DNA from: Hymenobacter crusticola
GTDB lineage: Bacteria; Bacteroidota; Bacteroidia; Cytophagales; Hymenobacteraceae
Direction of reading: 5' to 3'
NCBI RefSeq assembly: GCF_002154225.1
Contig: NZ_MTSE01000013.1
Location: 92,447-156,446, forward strand
DNA length: 64,000 nucleotides
Shown: positions 44,033 through 52,774 of the stretch, piece by piece
Numbering within the stretch: the first letter of the stretch is position 1
Layout of the letters: every line of letters begins with the position of its first letter
The notes under the pieces: model-generated
The model's database searches: none
What the model was told of the DNA's origin: nothing
What the model saw: the letters and a program-made list of their open reading frames with translations, nothing else
Position numbers and translations under genes: made by a program

Positions 44033-44040
44033 TACCTTTG
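44033..44040 (+). promoter_or_regulatory. -7 promoter box TACCTTTG of pyrG
   Basis: Exact TAnnTTTG match only 9 bases before the pyrG ATG at 44050. Transcription would start almost at the start codon, suggesting a leaderless mRNA. Confidence 0.6.
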
Positions 44041-44049
44041 TTTCCCGTT

Positions 44050-45699
44050 ATGCCAGACCGAACTCCAACTTCCGCGGCTGCAACGGCCAAGTACATTTTT
44101 GTCACCGGCGGGGTGACTTCCTCTCTCGGAAAAGGAATTGTTTCCGCTTCTCTCGCCAAGCTGCTGCAAGCACGTGGCTTCCGGGTCACTATTCAGAAGT
44201 TTGACCCCTACATCAACATCGACCCTGGCACGCTGAACCCGTACGAGCACGGCGAATGCTTTGTAACCGACGACGGCGCCGAAACAGACCTCGACCTAGG
44301 TCACTACGAGCGCTTCCTAAACACCCCCACTTCGCAGGCCAACAACGTTACGACCGGCCGCATCTACAACCACGTTATCCGCAAGGAGCGTGAGGGCGCT
44401 TACCTAGGCAAAACGGTGCAGGTAGTACCGCACATCACCGACGAGATTAAGCGCCGCATGTTGCTGCTCGGGCAGGGCGGCGAGTTTGATGTGGTAATTA
44501 CCGAAATCGGCGGCTGCATCGGCGATATTGAGAGCTTGCCTTTCGTGGAGGCCGTGCGCCAGCTGCGCTGGGAGTTACCCCCGAATGATTCGCTCGTGAT
44601 TCACCTCACGCTGCTGCCCTACCTAGCCGCGGCCGGCGAGCTGAAAACTAAGCCTACCCAGCACTCCGTACGCGATTTGCGCGAAGCTGGTCTGCAACCC
44701 GACATTCTGGTGTGCCGCTCCGAGCACCCCATCCCGATGGAGATGCGCAAGAAGATTGCGCTATTCTGCAACGTGAAGATTAACTCCGTTATCGAGTCTT
44801 TGGACGCCGACAGCATCTACTCGGTGCCGCTACTCATGCTCAAGGAGCAGCTCGACGACCGAGTTATCAAGAAGATGAAACTCTCGGGTGGCACCCCCTC
44901 CCCTGACCTAGAATCGTGGAAAGACTTCCTAGGTCGCCTGAAGAACCCGACCGAGGAAGTGACCATCGCCTTGGTGGGCAAGTACGTGGAGCTCCCCGAT
45001 GCGTACAAATCCATCAACGAGTCGTTTATTCATGCCGGTGCCTACAACGAATGCAAGGTAACGGTGCGCAGCATTCAATCCGAGCACATCAACGTGGATA
45101 ACGTGGCCCAGCTGCTGCACGGCGTGGATGGGGTGCTGGTAGCACCAGGTTTTGGCGAGCGGGGCTTCGAAGGCAAAGTGGCGGCTATCAAGTACGTACG
45201 CGAAAAGGGCATTCCGTTCTTTGGCATCTGCCTAGGTATGCAATGTGCCGTGGTAGAATTTGCCCGCAACGTGCTTCAGTTGCCAGGAGCTAGCTCCACA
45301 GAGATGGATGCCCAGACCCCGCACCCTGTCATCAACATGATGGAGGAACAGAAAGCCATCACCCAGAAAGGCGGCACTATGCGCCTAGGTGCTTATAACT
45401 GCGAGCTGCGCAAGGGCTCAAAAGCGGCTAAAGCCTACGGCCGCAACCACATCAGCGAGCGGCACCGGCACCGCTACGAGTTCAACAACGACTACCTAGG
45501 CCAATTTGAAGAAGCTGGCTTGCTGGCATCGGGCGTGAACCCCGATACGGGCCTAGTAGAAGTGATTGAGCTGCGCGACCATCCGTGGTTTGTAGCCGGA
45601 CAATTTCACCCCGAACTCAAGAGCACTGTGCAGAATCCGCATCCGCTGTTTGTGCGTTTCGTGCGGGCAGCCATTCAGCACCACAAAAACGAAATTTAG
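44050..45699 (+). CDS. pyrG: CTP synthase
   Basis: Cytoplasmic enzyme that converts UTP to CTP using ATP and glutamine. The N-terminal synthetase domain has KYIFVTGGVTSSLGKGIVSA (P-loop-like) and EIGGCIGDIESLPF. The C-terminal class I glutamine amidotransferase has the nucleophile Cys in FFGICLGMQCAVVEF and the His/Glu pair in AGQFHPELKS. Length 549 aa is normal. The ATG at 44050 (MPDRTPTS) is supported by the -7 box just before it. yidC follows, a common arrangement in Cytophagales. Confidence 0.97.
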   Translation: MPDRTPTSAAATAKYIFVTGGVTSSLGKGIVSASLAKLLQARGFRVTIQKFDPYINIDPGTLNPYEHGECFVTDDGAETDLDLGHYERFLNTPTSQANNVTTGRIYNHVIRKEREGAYLGKTVQVVPHITDEIKRRMLLLGQGGEFDVVITEIGGCIGDIESLPFVEAVRQLRWELPPNDSLVIHLTLLPYLAAAGELKTKPTQHSVRDLREAGLQPDILVCRSEHPIPMEMRKKIALFCNVKINSVIESLDADSIYSVPLLMLKEQLDDRVIKKMKLSGGTPSPDLESWKDFLGRLKNPTEEVTIALVGKYVELPDAYKSINESFIHAGAYNECKVTVRSIQSEHINVDNVAQLLHGVDGVLVAPGFGERGFEGKVAAIKYVREKGIPFFGICLGMQCAVVEFARNVLQLPGASSTEMDAQTPHPVINMMEEQKAITQKGGTMRLGAYNCELRKGSKAAKAYGRNHISERHRHRYEFNNDYLGQFEEAGLLASGVNPDTGLVEVIELRDHPWFVAGQFHPELKSTVQNPHPLFVRFVRAAIQHHKNEI

Positions 45700-45766
45700 G
45701 AAGTATTGCGTGTCAATGGGTAAGAGCAAAATGCTACCCAACACTTAATTCGAGCTGAGCTCCTAC

Positions 45767-45874
45767 AGAACGTCAGTCCGACGCTAGGAGGAATCCCGCG
45801 TGCAATGGTAACCTAGTAGGCAGAGTTACCAGCACAGGCGAGATTTTTCCTAGCGTTGGATTGACGTTCTTTTC
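45767..45874 (+). terminator. Long-stem branched structure after pyrG
   Basis: Arms 45767-45789 and 45848-45870 form a 23-bp stem with two G-T pairs, followed by a T-rich stretch. The 58-base interior holds a second hairpin (45806-45812 with 45825-45831). It lies in the 378-base pyrG-yidC spacer, which has no coding sequence. Confidence 0.5.
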
Positions 45875-45972
45875 TTGGATAGCAGCAGTTGCGCGCCAAG
45901 ATAATTTACCTGCCAAGTTGTCTATTATTCAACACGCAGCACTCAACATTCAACATTTCCTCTGCCACACGC

Positions 45973-45980
45973 TACCTTTG
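45973..45980 (+). promoter_or_regulatory. -7 promoter box TACCTTTG upstream of yidC
   Basis: Exact TAnnTTTG match 97 bases before the yidC ATG at 46078. Confidence 0.5.
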
Positions 45981-46077
45981 CCGTTGGCTCGCCTGTTTTT
46001 TGAGGCGGTTCTATTTTTATTTCCACTTCCTGAAGCCGTTAACGCTTCGTCATCTTTCTCCCTGTCAGTTCCCGTCA

Positions 46078-47919
46078 ATGGACAAGAACCAAGCAACCGG
46101 CCTGTTTCTAATTTCGGCCCTGCTGCTCGCCTATTTGTTTTTCTTTGCGCCTAAAGCGCCGACAGACAAACCGGCCGCCAAACCCACCACGACTACCGCT
46201 GCTGCGAAAAGCGCTACGCCAGTGGCCGCCGCCCCTCTCGATTCTACGACGGCAGCGCGCACCCTCGGCACGTTTGCCACGGCCGCGCAAGGCACGGCGC
46301 AGCAAGTGCAGCTCAAAAACGAGAACCTCACCGTTACGTTTTCGACCAAAGGAGGCCGCATCGAAGCAGTTCGGCTGAACAAGTACAAGACGTTCTTCGG
46401 CCAACCGTTCGACTTGCTCGACCGCCAGAGCGCTCAACTCGATACACGCTTCCGGACAACCGACGGCCGCACCGTTCGACTTTCAGACTTGTATTTCCAA
46501 CCGGCTGGCGACGCTCAGCCTGTCGCTGAAGGCGAACAGAAAGGCCAACGTGTTACTTTCGCCGCCGACGTGGCGGGTGGCCGCATTGAGCAGGTATACA
46601 CGCTGCTTGATAATTCCTTTCAGCTTGCTTACAACCTGCATTTCACAGGCTTGAATGCAGTGCTGGCGCAGGAGCCACTAACGTTCACGTTTATCGACCG
46701 CGTGCGCCAAACGGAGCAGGACCGCAAGCAAAACCGTAACCACAGCACCATCAACCACTACCTAGCTAGCGGCGACCGGGGCGAAATTGCGGAAGCCTCA
46801 GAGAAACCTGAGGAAGTGAAAGTGGCTGATCCCTTGAAGTGGGCCGCGCACAAGCACGACTTCTTCGTGGCTGGCATCATTGCCGAAAAGCAGTTTTCTA
46901 ACGGTCAGTTCAACTCGGTTATCACTGACGAGGACCCTACTTTCATCAAAACGCTGACCAGCACGCTAACCATTCCTGCTGCCGATGTGGAGCAGGGCAA
47001 GGCTAGCTTTCGATTCTACTTCGGCCCGAACTCGTTCAATATCCTCAAGGACGTCGCGCCCGAGTTTGACCGCAACGTGTACCTAGGTTGGGGCTTGTTC
47101 CGCTGGATCAACCGCTTCATCGTTATTCCAGTTTTCCACTTCCTGGAGCAGTTCATCAGCTCCTACGGCATCATCATCGCGCTGCTTGTTCTGTTGATTA
47201 AGCTGGTGACTTGGCCGCTCACGTACAAAACGTATGTGTCGCAGGCGCGCATGAAGGTGCTGAAGCCGGAGCTAGATGAGATTAAAGAGAAATATGGCGA
47301 CGACCAGGCCAAGGTGCAGAGCGAAACGATGAAGCTCTATTCGTCGATGGGCGTAAGCCCACTGAGTGGCTGCGTACCCACGCTGCTCACACTGCCCATC
47401 CTGTTCGCCATGTTCAGCTTCTTCCCGAACTCAATTGAGCTGCGCCAAGAGCACTTCTTGTGGGCGAAAGACTTAAGCAGCTACGATGTGTTCATCAAGC
47501 TTCCCTTCACCCTAAAGTGGTACGGCGACCATGTAAGCATGTTCACCCTGATGATGACGGCCTCTACCCTACTCATGACTTGGCAGAGCAACCAGCTGAA
47601 CACGGCCATGCAGGGCCCCATGAAGTTCTACAGCTACTTGATGCCGATTATCTTCCTGTTTGTGCTGAACAGCTACGCGTCGGGCCTGACTTGGTACTAC
47701 TTTGTGTCAAACGTCATCACCTTCGGTCAGCAGTTCATCACCCGCAACTTTGTGGATGATACCAAACTGCGTGCCCAGCTCGAAGCCAACAAGGTTAAGA
47801 ACAAGGATAAAAAACCGAGCGGCTTCCAAGCCCGCCTTGCTGAGGCCATGAAAGCAGCCCAGGAACGCGAAGCCGAAGCTAAAAAACCAGGTCAAGCCAA
47901 GCCCAAAGGCAACAAGTAA
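46078..47919 (+). CDS. yidC: Membrane protein insertase YidC
   Basis: Inserts and folds inner-membrane proteins with or without SecYEG. The 613-aa product has the N-terminal membrane anchor (GLFLISALLLAYLFFFAPKA), a large periplasmic domain (about 75-340) and the Oxa1-type insertase core from about residue 350 (FRWINRFIVIPVFHFLEQFI, SYGIIIALLVLLIKLVTWPL). The positively charged motif KTYVSQARMKVLKPELDEIK and the C-terminal Lys-rich tail are usual. The ATG at 46078 (MDKNQATG) is chosen; an in-frame ATG at 45889 would add 63 residues unlike YidC. Confidence 0.96.
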   Translation: MDKNQATGLFLISALLLAYLFFFAPKAPTDKPAAKPTTTTAAAKSATPVAAAPLDSTTAARTLGTFATAAQGTAQQVQLKNENLTVTFSTKGGRIEAVRLNKYKTFFGQPFDLLDRQSAQLDTRFRTTDGRTVRLSDLYFQPAGDAQPVAEGEQKGQRVTFAADVAGGRIEQVYTLLDNSFQLAYNLHFTGLNAVLAQEPLTFTFIDRVRQTEQDRKQNRNHSTINHYLASGDRGEIAEASEKPEEVKVADPLKWAAHKHDFFVAGIIAEKQFSNGQFNSVITDEDPTFIKTLTSTLTIPAADVEQGKASFRFYFGPNSFNILKDVAPEFDRNVYLGWGLFRWINRFIVIPVFHFLEQFISSYGIIIALLVLLIKLVTWPLTYKTYVSQARMKVLKPELDEIKEKYGDDQAKVQSETMKLYSSMGVSPLSGCVPTLLTLPILFAMFSFFPNSIELRQEHFLWAKDLSSYDVFIKLPFTLKWYGDHVSMFTLMMTASTLLMTWQSNQLNTAMQGPMKFYSYLMPIIFLFVLNSYASGLTWYYFVSNVITFGQQFITRNFVDDTKLRAQLEANKVKNKDKKPSGFQARLAEAMKAAQEREAEAKKPGQAKPKGNK

Positions 47920-47930
47920 AACCTAGATTC

Positions 47931-47983
47931 CCTACAATAAGAAAGCCCTTCTGCTCTAAGCAGAAGGGCTTTCTTATTGTAGG
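47931..47983. terminator. Perfect 25-bp stem terminator between yidC and the opposite gene
   Basis: Arms 47931-47955 and 47959-47983 are exactly complementary with a 3-nt loop, between two convergent stops. T-rich and A-rich segments sit within the stem ends. Confidence 0.75.
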
Positions 47984-48002
47984 CTCTCATAAAGCAGATT
48001 TG

Positions 48003-49670
48003 TTATTCCTTCCGCACGCGTTCCAGTACGAGCTGGTTCATTGGATTTGGCGTGAGGCCGTGGATATTGTTCTGGGTTAGGCGCACTACCTGGTCGTAAT
48101 ACAGGGGAATAACGGGGCTTTCTTCTACCACAATGCGGTCCATTTGCTGGTAGAGGGCATAGCGTTTCTGCGGGTCTTGCTCCAGCTTAGCCTGTGCGTA
48201 GAGCTTATCGTAGGCGGCGCTTTTAAAGTGCGTCTTGTTTGGGCCGGCGGGCGAGAAATTAGGACTATAAAAGAGCGCTAGGTAGTTCTCAGCATCGGGA
48301 TAGTCGCCCAGCCACGACTTGGTAAAGAACGCCGCTTGGCCATTATCTACTATTTCCTGGTGGGCAGCGGCTTGGTTTACATCAATGGTTACCTGCACTC
48401 CTACCTCGGCCCACTTTTTCTGCAAGTACTCGCAAATCTCCTTACGCTCCTGCACCGTCGATAGCCGCAGACTAAGGGGCTTACCTGGCCCGTAACCAGC
48501 GGCCCGCAGCAGTTGGCGCGCCTTATCAGGTTGGTACGTGTAGCCCGGCACCAGCTTGGCGCTATACGACGGCAACGAGGAGGGGACAAAGCCCGAAAGG
48601 CCCGGCACGCCCACGTTGTTCAGGAAGTAGGCGATCAGCTCGGGCTTATTAAGGGCGTAGCTCAACGCTTGCCGGACCCGTTTGTCACGCAAGGCTGCGT
48701 TGGCGCCGTTGCCACGCAAGTTGGCCGGATCAAGTTGAAAACCTAGGTATTCGGTGTTTAGATAGGGCACCTTTTCAAACCGAAACTTTCCCTTGAAGTC
48801 CTCCCGCACAGTCCCATCAGGGTACAGAATCAAGTCGCGGGAGCCTTCGCGTATGCCCGACAGGAAGTCGAGCTTGCCCTGCTGAAAGGTCAAAAACTCC
48901 GTCTTGCGGTCCTGGATGAAGCTGATTTGTACCGCTTCTAAGTAGGGTAGCGATTTACCCTGCGCGTCGTGGCGCCAATAGTTTGGGTTGCGATGGTAGA
49001 TAATAGCATTGCCTTCATCCCACAGCTTAAATTGAAACGGCCCAGTACCCACCGGATGTTCTCGAAAGTCTTTGCCGTAGCGCTGCACCGCTTCACGCGG
49101 CACCACGTAGGCGTACGGCATCGTCAGAATGCCCAGGAATGGAATAAATGGCTCTTTAAGGTAAACGCGTAAAGTACTGTCGTTGGGAGCAACAAAAGCA
49201 GTATCGCTAATTTCTCCTTTTGTGTTTTCCAGCACCTTCCCCCGAAACACCCAGCCGCCGGGGCTAGCTGTGGCAGGGTCGAGAATGCGCTTGAAGCTGT
49301 AGACAAAGTCCTGCGCTATCACACGCCGGCCCTTACCCGTTGGGAATACTTCTGAATCTTGAAAGTAGACGTTGGGGCGTAGTACGAAAGTGTAACGTAA
49401 GCCATCGGGGGAGACGTCATAGCGGCGTGCTATGGCCGGACCGGGCTTCATTTGGTCATCTAGCTCTACGAGGCCATTATACAGCTGCGTAACAGCCCAG
49501 ATATTCGCTTGCTTATTAGCAAAGGCAGGGTCCAGAGAAGTTAGCGCCTCAGGCTGGTTGTAGCGAAAAACACGATGGTCGTTGGCAGGCTCGCCCGGAC
49601 TGCTACAGCTAGCTAATGCGATGAGCAAAGCAGAGGAAAAGCTAGCAAAACGACCCGGAAACAACAACAT
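48003..49670 (-). CDS. Oligopeptide-type ABC transporter substrate-binding lipoprotein
   Basis: 555 aa of the SBP_bac_5 (DppA/OppA) family. The lipoprotein signal is MLLFPGRFASFSSALLIALA then SC; the start at 49670 is preferred over 49730 because it begins the signal. Family features include EALTSLDPAFANKQANIWAV, GLVELDDQMKPGPAIARRYD with SPDGLRYTFVLRPNVYFQDS, and YPDAENYLALFYSPNF. It should deliver peptides to an inner-membrane permease, but no permease or ATPase genes are next to it. Its promoter is seen at 49699-49730. Confidence 0.92.
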   Translation of the reverse strand: MLLFPGRFASFSSALLIALASCSSPGEPANDHRVFRYNQPEALTSLDPAFANKQANIWAVTQLYNGLVELDDQMKPGPAIARRYDVSPDGLRYTFVLRPNVYFQDSEVFPTGKGRRVIAQDFVYSFKRILDPATASPGGWVFRGKVLENTKGEISDTAFVAPNDSTLRVYLKEPFIPFLGILTMPYAYVVPREAVQRYGKDFREHPVGTGPFQFKLWDEGNAIIYHRNPNYWRHDAQGKSLPYLEAVQISFIQDRKTEFLTFQQGKLDFLSGIREGSRDLILYPDGTVREDFKGKFRFEKVPYLNTEYLGFQLDPANLRGNGANAALRDKRVRQALSYALNKPELIAYFLNNVGVPGLSGFVPSSLPSYSAKLVPGYTYQPDKARQLLRAAGYGPGKPLSLRLSTVQERKEICEYLQKKWAEVGVQVTIDVNQAAAHQEIVDNGQAAFFTKSWLGDYPDAENYLALFYSPNFSPAGPNKTHFKSAAYDKLYAQAKLEQDPQKRYALYQQMDRIVVEESPVIPLYYDQVVRLTQNNIHGLTPNPMNQLVLERVRKE

Positions 49671-49698
49671 GGGAAAGACGAAACAGTGTATATTTGTG

Positions 49699-49730
49699 CA
49701 AAGGTAACCTGAAGTGGTTTGCGGCCCCAA
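49699..49730 (-). promoter_or_regulatory. Promoter of the substrate-binding protein gene
   Basis: On the minus strand TTGG (complement at 49727-49730) and an exact TACCTTTG -7 box (complement at 49699-49706) are 20 bases apart, fitting the Bacteroidota -33/-7 arrangement and giving a leader of about 20 bases. Confidence 0.65.
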
Positions 49731-50045
49731 TTAGCTGAGTTTTCGGCTGGTTTGGGGCTTTTTCTTTTTCCGCCCTTTCCATACCAAATGCGTTTCTGAG
49801 CCCCAGGCGCGGTTACCTCTACGGTTACCCTTCCTGGTCGCTCAGTCGTCTATATAGCAGTAGCAACACACCTTTTTTGGCTACTGTCGAGACACCCCCT
49901 TTTTAGCGAGTGTCTATTCCCTAACTGCATATTCTCGTGCTGTTATGGACTAGTACGCTATCTATTTTATGCGCCACCCTACTTATTTCTGCAACGCCCG
50001 GCCGCCCTATTCCTGCGGCACGGGAAAATGTCACATTCTATTCCG
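49731..50045. other. Left flank of the accessory island
   Basis: About 315 bases between the SBP promoter and the integrase. A weak hairpin (49890-49895 with 49910-49915) and two CGGTTACC copies are present. It should contain the attachment site, but no matching copy was found elsewhere in the window. Confidence 0.35.
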
Positions 50046-51263
50046 ATGGAACTGCTGTTTTGGCAAAAAAAGCACAAAGCCAACGCAGCCGGCAAAGCGC
50101 CGATCTCCATGCGCATCACCATTCATGGCCAGCGCAGCGAGTACTCCACCAAAATCCGCTTACTACCTAGTGAGTGGAATCCAAAAGCCGGCAAATGCCG
50201 CGGTACCAGCCAGGCCAGCATTGACCTTAATGCCAGCCTAAAGTCGCTCGAAGGTCGTGCGCGCACCACCCTCGACCAGCTGCTGGCACTGGCTACACCT
50301 GACCAGGTCATCACGGCTAAGGATGTACGCCAGGCGATGATGCCCAACAAGCCGACGCCTGGCGTGGATCCACTCGTGAGTGAGTTGCTCAGCAGCGTCC
50401 GGGAGCAGCACTACGCGGCCGGCAACGAGGCCACGTATCGGGGCCACGGTTCGGCCATCGCCGTGTGGAAGCGCTGGTGCACCGAGCACCCGGTGCGCCT
50501 CTCGCAACTCACCGAGGCCAAGACGCGCAGCTTCGCCGGCTGGCTCGCCGAGCACTACGCGCCCACTAGTGCGGCCACGTGGCTGAACGCGCTGCGCGCG
50601 ATGCTCAACAAGGGCGCTCCTACCTTACTGCCGAATCCCTTCAACGACCTGGCGCCCAAGAACGCGGCTGACCAAGCCAAGTCCCGCACCCACCTGACGC
50701 GGGAGCAGCTGCAGCAGTTCCGTGACTTGCCGCTTAGCTCCGAGAAGCAGCAGCTAGCTAGAGCCGTGTATTTGTGCCAGTATCACCTGCACGGGTGCCG
50801 CATCAGCAACGTGCTGGAGCTACGCTGGCGGGATATCGACTGGCAGCTAGGGCGGGTGAAGTTTAAGGCCGTGAAGCGAGGCAAGTACAAGGACGTGGCG
50901 CTGACGGAGCCCCTGCGGCAACTGCTCACGCCCTACCTAAAAGTAGGTAGTGACCTGGTGTTCCCACTGCTCCCGGAGGACTACTTCAGCCTGGACAAAG
51001 CGGGCCGCTGGATTGCCCGACGTAATGCCACGGCGCGCGTCAACGGGCGCCTGGTGGTCATTGCCCGGCACCTAGGTCTCTCGGTGAGCTTGCACAGCCA
51101 CACGGCCCGGCATACGCTGGCGGGCCATGCTGGTAAGGTGAACAAGTACACGGCGCAAGCCATGCTGGGCCACCGCAGCATCGAGCAGACGGAGGCATAC
51201 CTAGAAAGCTTGAGCACGGCCGAACTCGACGAAGCCGCCGCGGCGATTTACGACGTATTGTAA
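50046..51263 (+). CDS. Tyrosine site-specific recombinase (integrase)
   Basis: 405 aa. An N-terminal arm-type DNA-binding segment (MELLFWQKKHKANAAGKAP, then SEYSTKIRLLPSEWN) and a SAM-like core-binding domain (YRGHGSAIAVWKRWCTE) precede the catalytic domain. The active-site residues are visible: Arg in LHGCRISNVLELRW, Lys in KAVKRGKYKDV, HTARHTLAGHAG, GHRSIEQTEAYL with the nucleophile Tyr. Such integrases move ICEs, mobile islands and prophages of Bacteroidota. The ATG at 50046 matches the usual start of the family; 50028 is also in frame. A terminator follows, then a convergent serine recombinase. Confidence 0.93.
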   Translation: MELLFWQKKHKANAAGKAPISMRITIHGQRSEYSTKIRLLPSEWNPKAGKCRGTSQASIDLNASLKSLEGRARTTLDQLLALATPDQVITAKDVRQAMMPNKPTPGVDPLVSELLSSVREQHYAAGNEATYRGHGSAIAVWKRWCTEHPVRLSQLTEAKTRSFAGWLAEHYAPTSAATWLNALRAMLNKGAPTLLPNPFNDLAPKNAADQAKSRTHLTREQLQQFRDLPLSSEKQQLARAVYLCQYHLHGCRISNVLELRWRDIDWQLGRVKFKAVKRGKYKDVALTEPLRQLLTPYLKVGSDLVFPLLPEDYFSLDKAGRWIARRNATARVNGRLVVIARHLGLSVSLHSHTARHTLAGHAGKVNKYTAQAMLGHRSIEQTEAYLESLSTAELDEAAAAIYDVL

Positions 51264-51270
51264 ACAAATC

Positions 51271-51306
51271 AAAAGCCCCTCTACGCTGTGTGAAGGGGCT
51301 TTTTTG
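51271..51306. terminator. Intrinsic terminator between integrase and serine recombinase
   Basis: A 10-bp stem (51271-51280 with 51294-51303), 13-nt loop, T-rich on the plus-strand side and A-rich on the other. Confidence 0.75.
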
Positions 51307-51309
51307 TTA

Positions 51310-51891
51310 TTAGTTGCTAGCGTACTTCTTCACGCTGCCGGCAGATATGCCGAGTGCCTTACCGATGGCCCGGTCAGAGGTGCCGGCCTCCTTTAGTCGC
51401 TTCACCTGCGCCACCAGTGGCGCATCAACAGCCGGCCGGCCGATCTTCGATCCTTTCAGCTTCGCTCTCGCCAGGCCTGCTTTGGTTCGCTCGCTCAAGC
51501 GCACACGCTCCTGCTTAGCAATGGCTGCCAAGATACCGATGATGGCATCTTTGAAGATGCCGGTACTATCCAAGTATTGCTCCGTGAAGCTTTTGAATTG
51601 CACTCCAGAAACCGATAAGTTTTGCAGGTAGCTTAAGGTTTCTGCTACGCCTTCCCGGCTGAAGCGATCGAGGGCCCAAAACAACACCACCTCGAAGCGG
51701 CGCTGGTGGGCATCGAGAAACATCTGCTTGAACTGCGGCCGTTCGGCTTTGCTGCCGCTGTCCTGGTCGGTGTACTCTTTATAGACGGTGTATCCTAGCC
51801 GCTCGGCGAAGACCCGTAGCTCACGCAGCTGGTTCTCGTTATCTTGACCTTTGTCGCGGGTGCTCACCCGGGCGTATATGGCAGCTTTCAT
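51310..51891 (-). CDS. Serine recombinase (resolvase/invertase family)
   Basis: 193 aa. The catalytic domain opens with AAIYARVSTRDKGQDNENQL, with the nucleophile Ser, and continues YKEYTDQDSGSKAERPQF and VVLFWALDRFSREGVAETLS, which hold the active-site Arg residues. The C-terminal helix-turn-helix is LKEAGTSDRAIGKALGISAG. Length matches small resolvases and invertases. The start at 51891 is favoured over 51918 because the family begins a few residues ahead of YARVS. It lies 13 bases after the TOPRIM gene in the same direction and may be co-transcribed with the ATPase/TOPRIM pair, though its GC content is much higher. Confidence 0.9.
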   Translation of the reverse strand: MKAAIYARVSTRDKGQDNENQLRELRVFAERLGYTVYKEYTDQDSGSKAERPQFKQMFLDAHQRRFEVVLFWALDRFSREGVAETLSYLQNLSVSGVQFKSFTEQYLDSTGIFKDAIIGILAAIAKQERVRLSERTKAGLARAKLKGSKIGRPAVDAPLVAQVKRLKEAGTSDRAIGKALGISAGSVKKYASN

Positions 51892-51904
51892 ACGAGCTAT
51901 TACT

Positions 51905-52771
51905 CTAACATTGAGCAAGAGTTATAAACAAAGGATAATGATCTAAATCTTCTGCCTCGATATTCATTATTACAGTTTTTTCAAAAAAATCAACAGTAAC
52001 TTTTTCTCTTCCTAATCTTTGGAAATAATAATTCAATAAAGCAGTATAATCATGCCCATGCATACTATCTCTGTAATCAAAATTCAAACAAATATGTTCT
52101 AATCCATTGTACCTTTCTATAAACTCTTGTTGACGAGAATAAACTTCATGATTACGGCTTGCAAGCTTGAGTATGTATCCCATCAAATCAAAAGAGATAT
52201 TACCTTTTTTATCTATCTCGATTGCCTTTTCAACCTCAACTTTAGCCCATGTATAATTCATTTGATATCTGACTAATCTAACCAAATATAAAAACTTAAT
52301 AGCGGGGATTATTTTACCTATAAATTCATTAGCTAAAAAAGCTGATTTGAAAAAACTTGCATTTATTAATTTTTGCATAACCTCTACATTAAAAGAATAG
52401 CTTTCAATGCTCGAAAAATCAGTTTTTAATAAATAGCTATTATTTATTGTATCTTCATAAAAAAAATCATAATCTTTATCAGAAATACAAAACAAACATA
52501 TTTTTCTAATACCCAACTTTTCTTCAAAAAAAGAAGAGAGTGACTCCACACGATTTTTATGACCTATATTGCCTAATGAAATAATTTTTAAATCACGCGT
52601 GTCAATCGTGTCAATTGTATACACATTATACAAAAGGTTCCTACGTTTAATATAGTTTACAAAAATAGCTCTATCAGAATCTCCTTCAACAAATATATCT
52701 TTTATAGAAGGCTCTAATGTATATCTAGCTATTAGTTCGTTTGGCGTTCTTTTATAATCAGTATTCAACAT
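51905..52771 (-). CDS. TOPRIM/DUF4435-like protein, PARIS AriB-like
   Basis: 288 aa, AT-rich. The N-terminal IFVEGDSDRAIFVNYI is a TOPRIM-type glutamate motif (Glu29, then Asp31 and Asp33) and CISDKDYDFFYED supplies the DxD acidic pair; SSIESYSFNVEV follows as in DUF4435 proteins. In PARIS systems AriB is a DUF4435 TOPRIM nuclease released from the ATPase AriA when a phage anti-restriction protein is sensed, then cutting host tRNA. That this gene is a real PARIS AriB is inference from the motif plus the adjacent ATPase. It follows the ATPase by 3 bases, so the two are translationally linked. Composition differs strongly from the host. Confidence 0.75.
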   Translation of the reverse strand: MLNTDYKRTPNELIARYTLEPSIKDIFVEGDSDRAIFVNYIKRRNLLYNVYTIDTIDTRDLKIISLGNIGHKNRVESLSSFFEEKLGIRKICLFCISDKDYDFFYEDTINNSYLLKTDFSSIESYSFNVEVMQKLINASFFKSAFLANEFIGKIIPAIKFLYLVRLVRYQMNYTWAKVEVEKAIEIDKKGNISFDLMGYILKLASRNHEVYSRQQEFIERYNGLEHICLNFDYRDSMHGHDYTALLNYYFQRLGREKVTVDFFEKTVIMNIEAEDLDHYPLFITLAQC

Positions 52772-52774
52772 AAT

